From NCBI GenBank assembly GCA_023053575.1, contig JAKZAP010000006.1, positions 18,175,280 through 18,239,279 on the forward strand: a stretch of 64,000 nt of DNA. The letters run 5' to 3'. Made by a program: the position numbers and the translations under genes. The notes under the pieces are model-generated. The model was not told the origin of the DNA. It did not search any database and worked only from the letters and a program-made list of their open reading frames with translations. Shown here piece after piece: positions 12,801-24,800 of the stretch. Source of the DNA: Branchinecta lynchi. Its lineage: Eukaryota; Arthropoda; Branchiopoda; Anostraca; Branchinectidae. Position 1 is the stretch's first letter, and the number at the start of each line of letters is the position of its first letter.

Positions 12801-15800
12801 GTGCATTTGCTACAGACAATCGAGACGATGCCGGAACTGCTCAGAAATGAGTGAAACTAAATATCCTATTTCTATTTCCGAACCGCATTTTTGGATGGCG
12901 GGTGTATTTTGTGACGTTCTCATCTACTTTCTTGTACAGCCTACTCGTACAAGTGTCATATGAGCTCGTAGCTCTTGTTTCTTGGCTACAAAACAGTGTT
13001 CAGTGGTTTAACTATGTTGACGTCTAGTGATACAAAAATGAATCTTTCTGGAAAGTTGCCCGCCTGGGTACTCTGGGACACGTGTTCCTGGGTACATTTT
13101 GTCCATTGTGTCCCAGGGTACCTTCAAGGGAATTGTGCAAACTCCCTACTTGGAAATTCATATTTCCAGAGCCATTGGATGAAGCTTTTGTGACAACAGA
13201 AGAAATTGCCTTAGGTCTACCGTGACCAGAACTTAGTGGGGCCGCAGAACGTCATGTGAAAGCCCTGACTTTCGATGTCGACCTTTTGCAGTATCTTGTT
13301 GCATAAATACTGCTACAAGGCTTTGTCTTATGTTTTTCTTTATTTTTTTTTTGTAAAGATGACAATCGGTTTGTTAAAAACTAAATTTATTCAAAAAGGG
13401 CACTGTGTCCCAGGTACCCTTAAGCATGTCCCAGAGTACCCGGGGGTCAGGGTACTCTGGGACAGAAGAGGAGGGTTAGGAAAAAAAAAGACTAATCAGG
13501 TAAAAAATCTGGAAGAAAGCACAATCAATTCCACTTAATTCAGTACCAAAATCAAGTAATTTGGATAAACGGTTCCATGCATATCCGACATGCACTTGAA
13601 CATGTCCCAGGGTACCCACATCTCCCCTATAGGAGTTTGATATTTTGTGTGTGTGATCTTGTTTTTGGGATCCCAAAACGTAAGTGGAGGGATACCTATG
13701 ACATCGCAAAAGTTGTCCGTCTGTGCGCGCTATAACTCTCGAAGGGAATGAGATATTTTGATGAAACTTGGTGTGAGGACTCTTTGAGTCAAGAGTAAGG
13801 TTGAGTTCGTAGATGGGCTCTGTAGCCCTACATTTGGGGGTGGGGGAGGCGTTTTAAATTAAGGGACAAATGCAATTAATTAAACAGATGATGTTATAGT
13901 TGATTATGGGGTAAGAAGACATGCTGAACACGATGGTGAAAACCATTTTGTCATCGGACAAGTAGTTCGCTCGGAATCCGGTCAAAACCGGAAAGTTTGT
14001 TAAAAAAAAGTTTTATTTGAAGCTGATTACATGTTCGATATAGGGGTAAGAAGACATGCTGAACACGATGTGAAAGCCATTTTTTCGCCGGACAAGTAGT
14101 TAGCCCAAAATCTGGCCGAAACCGGAAAATTTGTTCAAATCAAAAGTTTTATTTGAAGTTGATTAGATCACAGATTTGGGGGTAAGAAGACACGCTGAAT
14201 CTGTATATGAAAATCTTTTTTTTTTTTTTTTACCGGGACATATAGTTCGTTCGGAATACGGTTGAAACCGGATTATTTTATAAGAAGTTTTACTTGAAGT
14301 TGATTAGATGTTCTTTATACGGATAAGGAGATACGTTGAATTCGCTTCTGAACTTTCTTTTTTTTTCTGGACAAGTATGGTAGTTCGTTCGCAATTGTCT
14401 GGATCAAATATTAGATTTTTGGGATCCCATCGAAACCTTTGGTCTCGTTCTGTTCTATATGTATTTGCCATGGTCGCTGGCTCTTACCGCAATCTTATCT
14501 TATCATACATAGGTATGACTATACCAGTCAGTGATTCTCTTGTTTCTTTCTAGAAAGAAGCCTTGGAGGCCTACGAAAAATCCTGGGAAATCTTCATCAC
14601 TAGTGTGCTCCAGCGGCAGTTACAGATAATGAAGAAGAGATACGCCTCAGCCGACCCTACACGGATTAGTGTCAGCGCGAATGGAGCTGACGCCGGTAAA
14701 TCCTGGCTCATTTACCCCTTCCTCAATGCCATACCGTTGTCAGAACTCTCTGAGCTTGTCTTAAAAGAAGTGCGACAGCTGCTTGCGGGATCGAGTAGTT
14801 TCAGCCCCCCGCTCTGTGCTTTAGAGCAAGAAATGGGACAGAAATTTGTCTGCTCGTTCATCAGGAATAGGAGAAAATCTTCCAAGCTTGATACAAAGCT
14901 GATGGACTTCCAAGAACAGTACGTTAAGCGGCTCCTACAGCCGCAAGTCGGAGAGGTTTTAAACCCGCGGCAAATTTGGGAAGAGATTGAGTATGCCAAC
15001 ATGAGCGGCCCTGACGTCGGGACGCTGGCAACACCCTGGCCTGAGTGGCTGGTCGCTCAGATAGGAGAGTACCTGTTTAAACTGATCATCGATGACGTGA
15101 AGTTCGATGCGAAGAGGCAGTCCGGCCAACCGGCGGATATGCTCCCCGCGTTTTATATTGTCTACCGGCTAAAGGGCGCAAAATATTTCCGTGAGATCAA
15201 AGTGCACCCGCTGTTAAAGAAGTTAAACGCCGAGGCGGTCTCGAGAGACTTAACATTTGACTATAGCATTGTGCCGATGGTTGTTCCTCCAATGCCTTGG
15301 CTGAAATATAATGTCGGTGGATACCTAACAGCTGGCATGCATTTCATCAGAGCGGAGCCTGGATTGAAGACGTTGAGGTTAGCTCAATCTAAACCAGAGA
15401 AGCTTTATCCAATCTCCGATTCCTTGAATGCTCTTGGTCTCATTCCCTGGAAAGTGAATCAGAGAGTAAGTATTCATTTAATACTTTGTCGTTCCTGGTT
15501 GATTTAAACTGGCATATATTTTCGTGATTTAAAAATATCGGCTCTGGTTACATGGCGAAACTTGCAGTCAGATAATCCGAAACAATATATGTGGTTTTCT
15601 CTAGGCTGTTTCTCATCTCTTTGAAATTTTCCAAGTCAGAATTTCAAGAGTCTGGTGCGAAAAACGGTAAACGGCAATAAGAAGTGTATAAATAACCAAG
15701 TACAGTTGAAATAGATCGAGTTCTTAGATCATTGCGCCAGCATAGATATATGGATAGATGTTTGTTAAAGCCCTTGATTGGGCCATGAACAATACAATAC

Positions 15801-18800
15801 AATAATTATTCATTCCGCACCTGTGTACGTGCGAACTTTTAATTCCACCACTCTACTTCTTAGTTCACTTCTTATAATATTACTTTTCTTTCTTGTACAA
15901 TCCCAAAATGTTACAACCCTGCAGTTAGTTCTTGGATTTGAGCTATTTAGCAGCTATTTTATTTTCATTTCCGCGTCATTCATATAGTTCCAAATAGAGG
16001 AAGGTATAACAGAAAAGCCCTTGGTAGTTTATATAATAGTTTTTGTTCTCCCTCTGTCTGCAACCTTTCCGGAATTTTTGGTATTCTGAGGCTAAAAGAT
16101 TTAAAACATATCAGGACTTTTTATTTCAAATATTGTAAATTTCTATTGTACCTTCCTCGACGTTACAGGAATTCCCGTATAGCTTCAACTTTTTTGCCCT
16201 CTGACGCTTGTGCAAAGTTATCTTCGATTGCCCAAAACCTTCACGTCTCTGCCCTTGGCCATTTCTCCGCACTCCATCTAGGAAGAAGATTTTTTAGACC
16301 CGATTAGTCCCTTTTCTTTTTCTTTTTTTTAAATATTTATTTTACGATCTCGTTCATTTACTACATTATTGAAAGCTCAGTGTATTTTTCCTTTTCTTTG
16401 TCTATACTGCACTATTTTCCTCTTCTTAAGTGCGTAAATAAAATTTCGTCATCATCATCATATAAGTATCAGTGGGTCAAACTCCTGACACATGTAAAGA
16501 AAGTCGTCTGGATTTCTTACACTTTTCAGAGCCTTTGCCATGTGTTTCGTGGCGTGTCAAATCTGAAATCTTTTTGACGCTTGGTGTAGAGGACTTTTTT
16601 GGCTTTCGGAATGCTGTGGACTGGACCGTCTCTAGGTATGTTTTACAGTGTTTGTTGATTTGAAGAGGCCGGTAACTCGTTTTGTAGACTGTATGATAGT
16701 TGTTGCTGTTTTGTGTCCACTGTTTCCTATTTTCTGTCTATACCCAAAATCCATCTTTTATTTTTCTCCACTTTTGTTTAGCCGAACTAGTCTCGGTTCT
16801 TCTAGTCGCTTGCAATTTGACTAATTTATTTTTCTTTCAGATTTTGGATGTCATAATCGAAATTTTCAACAATAATGGAAGCGAGGACCTCGGCATCCCG
16901 GTTCACCCAAGTTCCCTCCAGGCTCCCGAGCGTAACTATGAAGAAGCGGAGGCCCATGAAAAGCCACTCATCTTCAGAGAGATGTCGCTCTACAAGAAGC
17001 AGAAAGCCGAGCTTCTGAGTATGTGGTGTGCGGGCCTCTTTGCATTGTCGATTGCCAATCATGTAAGTCCGATCAGAATTCTGAAATTTTGTCTGCTGTA
17101 AGATCTGAAAGAAAGTCGGCATGTTAAAAGGGCTTGTCGGAAAGCGTTTCGCTAAAAGGTAGCGAATTGACCTTGCAAACATGAATATTCTATAGGTCAC
17201 GGTATGGACAAATCGACAAATACTAATCATTGCAACCGACGACTCTTTTATGTCCGCCTTAGCTCCACCGAAAATACAGTTGTTTTACGACTATTCGCTG
17301 AGAAAGGTCTTGGTCCGAAAAAAAGGTTCGAAAATACTGTTGTTTTACGACTATTCGTTGAGAAAGGTCTTGGTCCGAAAATACAGTTGTTTCACGACTA
17401 TTCGCTGAGAAAGGTCTTGGTCCGAAAAAAAAGGTCTGAAAATACAGTTGTTTTACGACTATTCGCTGAGAAAGGTGCGCGGCAATTCAGCCTTATGGGG
17501 GAACCGAGTTTTGCCTACCTTTTACCTTAGTGTGTATAGCCGTGCAACTGTTGTTTGTCTGCGGCTTTTGTCAAATATCTAGTGAAATATCAGTCGTACC
17601 GTTTTAGTAGATACCATGGTATCTGATACCACGGTCTAAAGTCATTTTCGTAGTTCGCGTTGTCTCTGATACCATGGTCAAAAGGCGTTTTTGCAGTTAC
17701 TGTAGTATCCTGCAAGGTGGCGTGGTATCTGATATTCAGATACCACGGTAATGCAAAAAAGACTTTAGACTCTGGTATCAAGTACCATGGTAACTGCGAA
17801 AATCACTTAAGACCGTGGTATCAGATACCACGGCAACTTTAAAAACTACAAGTTTTAAATCCAGTTACCGTGGTAACAGCAAAAATGCAACTAATATTTA
17901 CAAGCCTTGGCACACAATTTCATAGCTGTGTTTTATAGGGTCTTACAGCCCAAGAACCCTGTAGTTATAGCACGGACGTAAATAGCAAGAGTGACCTCCA
18001 CTGGGCTGCGTTTATCACTAAGAAGTGGATAAAATCCTGAACCCTTGGTGTCATTAAGTTGTGTCTCCTCCAACAGAGGCAATGCCCACTTTGGAGGATT
18101 TAGGGGAATGGAACATCAAAATAGATGCTGAAAGGATTTTATTTGGTATTAACTAACTGCTGATTATTTTGCAGTTTAGAGACAAAGTGTTCTGGTCTCC
18201 CCAAAATATGGATTTCCGAGGACGGGTCTACCCCATGCCCCCACATCTGAACCACCTTCAAAGTGACTACGGACGGGCTCTGTTGCTTTTTGGGCAGGGC
18301 CAACCGTTGGGTGAGAGTGGTCTCAGGTGGCTGAAGCTGCATGCAATTAATCTCACTGGGAATATGAAACGTAAATCGATTTCTGAGAGGCTGACGTACG
18401 TGGAGTCGATCGTGGATGAAATCGTGGACTGTGCAGAAAATCCGTTTTCAGTAAGTGCGATTTGACAATTGAACTCTGAAAGCCAAATAACCCATCTCAT
18501 TATCTGTCTGCCTTCGTTTTCCTTTGTAATGGGAGAAATGCTTTCACACTTATGTTGTGAATTGGCCTTTAATCGTTGTTAGCGCAACAAACGCTATGAA
18601 TATTTCCTGTAGACGTCGCGCGTACTATTTTTCTAGTTCATATATGATATATGCCATGTCTTTTGCAAGACATGTGAATTGTGATGATAAGCTCCCCTTG
18701 ATTGGTTCGGAAGGGGTGGCTCCTAAAATCACCACGATCCTTTTACCACTCTCACACTGCCTACGCTCAGAATAAATTATATTCGAAAAAACTACTTCTG

Positions 18801-21800
18801 GTTTATTGGTCACGGTACAAGTCCCTTGTGTAAAGTGCCATCCATGTATTATTTTTAATACATCGATGTATTAATAATAGTACATCGATTACATCGATCG
18901 AATCCTGCTGGTAAGACTCCAGGGTTATTTTGTTACGTCTGAGCCTCGTTTTTGTTGCATGCTGCAGGTCCACTTCTCGGCCGATTCGGGACTGATTATT
19001 TCTACATCCGTTTTTGCACTGCAGCGCTTCCGAGGAAGACGGCAGCGCTTCTCGAGAATCACGGACTTGCTCCCTGACCAAGTCCGTGCTTCCCTGCAAG
19101 ATGCTGCAGCGCCGCCGCTTCAACCAAGAAGAAAGTGAATCCAAAAACGCATATTATGCAAAAGCAAAGAAGTGCTGCAGCAGCGATGCGGCAGCGCTAG
19201 TGCAACAAAGCGAGGCTCTGATAATCAGTTTGCTTACAAGAAGCGTTTGTCAGTTGAATTTGCAATTTTTGCCCTTCGCGCTATCATTGAATACTATTCA
19301 AATTCAAATTCAAATTCACTTTATTTATCCAAAAATTCTTCATTGCGAAAAATAGCATAGGAAAACGTCAAAAAAATTTCACTAACGTACAAGTACATAC
19401 TATACTAAAAACTTCATGCAATATACAATTTTGGTACAATTTTGGCTAATATTATATACAATTTGTTTCTGTTACAATAATATTCTATCATCGGGTCAAA
19501 TACTTATGACTACGTGTAGAAACAACACACTGAAATCACTATTAATAAAACAAATATAAACTTGGTCACAACTGATAAAAATAACAACAATATAATCAAA
19601 CAGAGTTAAAATGGCGAATAAAATAAAATATGGCGCAAAAGATTTCAGATATCGCTCAGATGACTGAGATGGAGGGAGCTTCAGCTGGGGTTTACTAGCA
19701 AGTTTAGCCGCTCTTCTTGTGGCCCTTACGTCTTCCCGCTCTATGAAATCCGGTAGTATGTCCCTGTGATCATCGGAGTTTAGTAATTTTTTCCCGAAAT
19801 TCATGACTAGTTCGTGACGTCTTTCCTTTAACGTTTGTAGTTTTAGGACTTCGAGGCTTGCCTGGTACTCGACGTACTCGTTTCCCATGATAATTTTGCA
19901 GGCACGTTTCTGTATATTTTCGATTCAGTCACTCTGATCGACAGTAAGGGTACTATGCCAAACAGGACAAGCGTATTCGACACTTGGTCTCACATATGTT
20001 TTAAAGCATGTTAGTAGTGTGTTTCTCTTGAGGCCAAAACCTTCTCAGGTACGAAAATGACTTGAGTAAACCTGCTGCTTTGGACTCGATGCTGGCAACA
20101 TGGGTACTCCATCTCAGGTCATCGTCGAAATGAAAACCTAGGATTTTTACGGAGCTTGTGCACTGCAGGTAATCAGTAGGAAGGTCAGGTACGTCTTGCT
20201 TGAGGAAAGTGACACGGAAGAGGGTGCTTTTTTCTTCACTAACTGCAAGTTTTACTTCATTGGCTTCATCCTTGAGCTGTGTGAGAAGGGCCTTCACCGG
20301 TTCGACAGGGTTGTTGTCAGAGAGGAGGCGGAGCAGGGACATCGAGAGATCGTCTGCGAATTTGTACCGTGTTCTCAACTCTCGCATGAGTCTGTTTATG
20401 ACCAATAAGAAGGCCAGGGGACCAATTTTATGATACAGTCAATGTACGCCCCCTGCTTTTCCAGATGTTCAAGCATATCTTGCAGAAAGCGCACAAAGCG
20501 CACAAGGTGCACAAGGTGCAATAGCACAAGGTACTATTGGCTCTTCTCTACATGGGTTTATGTATGTTTTCTGGACGTGAAAAAAGCTTTCGACCGAGTG
20601 AACCAGGAGAAGTTGCTGTCTGTTCTAATTGAAAGAGGTGTCCCTATAGCCTACGTCAGATTGCTGGCTTATTGGTTTGACAATCAGAAGTTTTATGTTC
20701 GATGGGGGTCTACTCTAAGCCCGCCCTTCAGTGTAAGGAATGGCGTTCGCCAGGGCGGTGTCCTTTCGGCAGTACTTTACATTGTGTACTAGTAAGTAAG
20801 TAAGTAAGTAATTTATTTATAACCCGCCGTTTTCAGAAAGCGGAGTAAATGAAGAAAATAAATAAAACACATAAACATACACAAAAAGACACTTAATTTC
20901 AATCGTCGGCCAGGAAGCAGTGTAGAAGGTCGTGCGCTGGTTGGGTTCTGTTGTCGATGATTTTTGATAGCGACGAAGAAACATCCAAAAGGGTAACACT
21001 TGCATCTTGAATTTTGAACTTCTCCGTCAAAGTATGGTTATGGCATAATTTCGACAAGTGGAGCAGGTGCTTTGCATATTTAAAATAACATGATCTCATC
21101 TTTTTTATCTCCTTCTTTCGCAGAACATGAGTGACACCAGAACGAAATAGTATAGAAGGAGCGCAGAAGGTGCTGTACAATTTTCCCAAAGCTTTACGAT
21201 TATAGCGCCCCCGGTTGGGGACGATGCGCCCATAGGCGGTACGGATTGATCTAGAAACTTCTTGAACAACCGAAGAGCAAAATTTTGACAACGAGGGTTT
21301 GAATGTTATGCCAAGCCATCGTAGAGATTCTGTTGATCTGACGACGAACGATCCAAGAGAGACAGAAGAATTAGCATTCAAACGATTTGACGAAGGGTTG
21401 AAATGCAGGTACTCACATTTTGAGAGGTTAACTTCAAGACCGATTTTGAGAAGTTCCGACGACAGCTTACAGACATTTTTGGTGAGTGTGGATCGGGTAC
21501 GGCTTACTAAGAGCAAGTCGTCCGCGTAAGCTATGTAGCTGAAGGCATGGTCTTTATAAAAGTAAGCAGGGTGTAAAGAACTGAGACAAGAAGATATGGC
21601 CGATTTGAAAATGTAGGGAGATAAGACTCCCCCTTGGCGAACACCAGTTCGGACAGGAATAATCTCTGACCAGCTACCTTGCCAATTAAACCTTACTGAG
21701 GAATGACCATACCAAAATTTTAACAGACTGACAACAGACAGATTCACGCCAGAAGTAATGAGAGAGAAGAGGGCCTGAGAATGCGTTATATTGTCAAAAG

Positions 21801-24800
21801 CACCAGCTATATCTATAGAACATATATGAATAGCAGACTTCTCGCGGGTAGCCTGCTTCATCATTTTTGTTAATATGTGATGAGCGTGCGCAGAACTGGC
21901 GCTCGAACGGAATCCAAGTTGCATTGAACCAAAACGACATTTTTCAATTAATTCTGGAAGAAGGACGTATTTCAGGATTTTGCTTATGGTACAAGAAACT
22001 GTAATTGGTCGATAGCTTTTGCAAAGGTCTGTGTCTTTCCCTCGTTTAATCACCGATGTTACAGTACCCGAGAGGAAACTATTCGGAACCAAACCCTGGC
22101 ATAAACAAATTTGAAACAGAAGTTGGAGGTGTTGTGTTAAAGCTGGACACTCAGTTTTGAAAAAATCGGCACTAAGGCCATCAGAATCTGTGGAACCAGT
22201 TCTTCTTAATTTTCGGAAAGCAATTTCGATGGAAGAACAAGTCACGGGAAGAACAGAGGGTTGAAATATCTTCCTTGGTAGGTATTTAAGAAGTAAATTT
22301 TCATAGTGCTGCTGAATTTGTTTTTTGCAACCACTGAAAAGCCCACTGTAGTGGCTGGTCCAGTCAGCCGTAGTTAGTGCGGAAGGAGGTACAGCTGAAC
22401 CTTTATTTGTCCGAAGGACCTTTTGCCACGCTTTTTTGTCAGTGGGAGCATCTAAGCCATTCAAACGAGCATTTTTAAGTGAAGATTTGTATTCACGCTT
22501 CGTTTTAGCTTTCAGATTAAAAACAGTACCATTCCCTGGGCGTCCACAAGCAATCCAAATTTTTAGCCAAAATTTTGCCGTATTCTTCGCCTTTTTAACT
22601 TCAGGACTGACTTTCCAAATAGGCTTCCTTGTTCCAACTCGAATTTTCTCAGTGTGATGAGCTTAACCGACGTTTAAGTAAATCAGGGCTTGGTTGCCAT
22701 ATTGGGTCGCAGTGTGCTAATAATTTAAGTTATGCCGACGACCTTTTTTTGCTTGCTACTAGTGTTGGTAGTTTGAACAAACTGTTAAAAATATGTGAAG
22801 GTTTTGCTTCTGAATTTGACATTATTTTCAATACATCCAAAACTGTGTGCATGTGCTTTCGCCCTAGTAAAGCAAAACCCCCGTTATTACCTCGAGTACT
22901 TCTTGCTGGGTCTGAGCTGGTTTTTGTGCAATCTTTTCGGTACCTTGGTTACATATTTGCTGAAAACTTACATGATGATGCTCATATACGAAAGCAATGA
23001 TAGCTTTCGATTACTACATCGACTCCCGCGTTTTTGCAGTGCTACATAGATGTTCGACGATTACCGCGTTATGAACTTTTCGCAGTTGGCATAGGCGCAT
23101 CGTACATCTCTAAGAAATCGGTTGCTTCTATCGCAAAATTGCATAGTTGTGGCATTATGCAACCCGTGGCTTCGCCTGTCTTTGCCCGTTTGGGTTAATA
23201 TGTATAAAAAAGACGGGTGTGGCTAATTTATGTTGTGTTGCAGCCTAATACGTTCTTTATTTTTGTTTGTGTGTTTGTTGCAGTGTTTGTTTATGGCTTC
23301 TGGTCGGAATAAAAGTATTGAATTGAATTGAATTAATTTCCGTGACATGGGGTTGTGGACTGGTTAGATGAATTTGCCTTCGGGCGGGATCACTGTTCCT
23401 ATGGCCGGCTTCTAATAGACTATTGTAGTGGTTTGCAAACTCTGTTCACAAGCCCGTCGGTAGCGCAAATGGTAAGAGCGCCTGCCTTGCAAGCAGACGC
23501 TCCTGGGTTCAAATCCCGGCTGAGGAGGATTTTTGGGATCCCAAAACGTGGAGGGATACCTATGACATCGCAAAAGTTGTCCGTCTGTGCGCACTATAAC
23601 TCTCGAAGGGAATGAGATATTTTGATGAAACTTGGTGTGAGGATTCTTTGGGTCAAGAGTAAGGTGAAGTTCCTAGATGGGCTATTTAGCCCTGCATTTA
23701 GGGGTGGGGGAGGGGTTTTAGATTAAGGGGCAAATTAAATATTTTTAAACAGATAATGTTATAGTCGATTATGGGGTAAGAAGACATGTTGAACACGATG
23801 GTGAAAACCATTTTGTCATCGGAAAAGCAGTTCGCCCGGAATCCGGCCAAAACCGGAAAGTTTGTTAAAAGTAAAAGTTTTATTTGAAGTTGATTAGATG
23901 TTCGATTTAAGGGTAAGAAGACATGCTAAACACGATGGTGAAAACCGTTTTATCGCCGGACTAGTAGTTAGCCCAGAATCCGGCCAAAATCGGAAAGTCT
24001 GTTAAAAGTAAAAGTCTTATTTGAAGTTGATTAGATGTTCGATTTAGGGGTAGGAAGCCATGTTGAACACAATCGTGAAAACCATTTTCTCGCCGAACAA
24101 GTAGTTCGCCCGGAACCCGGCCAAAACCGGAAAGTTTGTTAAAAGTAAAAGTTTCATTTGGAGTTGATTAGATGTTCGATTTAGGGTAAGAAGACATGCT
24201 GAACACTTAAAAAAGTAAAGAGATGGTGAATCCCTGTATGACAATCATTTTTTACCCGAACATATAGTTCGACGGGAATCCGGCTGGAGCCGGAAAATTT
24301 GTTATAAGTTGAATTTTTATTTGAAGTTGATTAGATGTTCAGTATTGGGGAAAGAAGATACGCTGAGTTCGTTTTTGAGCTTCCTTTTTTCGCCGGAAAA
24401 GTAGTTCCGGAATTCGGCCGAAACCGGGAATTTGGCAGAAGCGGCAGGAAGTTTTCGTCAAAACAGAGATGGCGTATAGGGGTAAACACATATGCTGATT
24501 CAATACCTGAACTTGTTTTTCTCAGATGATTAACCTGTTTTTGAATTTTAATAGTAAAAATGTTCAAGGAGTCTGGCGAAGACTGGATCTGGCGAAGACA
24601 AGACCCAATTGTCTGGATCAAATATTGAATTTTTGGGATTCCATCGAAACCTTTGGTCTTGTTGTTTTTCAGTTCACTACTTATAAAAAATACTCAGAAC
24701 GCCCACGATCAAAATCCACAATTATGTAGAATGCCCATGATCAAACTGCCTACAAGCTAATCGTCGATGATCGTCCAAAATGCCGATGGCTCATAAATCC

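Noticed and set aside
14712..15002. Minus-strand open frame inside POLRMT exon 5
   Set aside because: Shadow of a highly conserved plus-strand coding exon.
17270..17476. CRISPR-like array of short repeats
   Set aside because: Units are adjacent copies without unique spacers of constant length, and the context is a eukaryotic intron.
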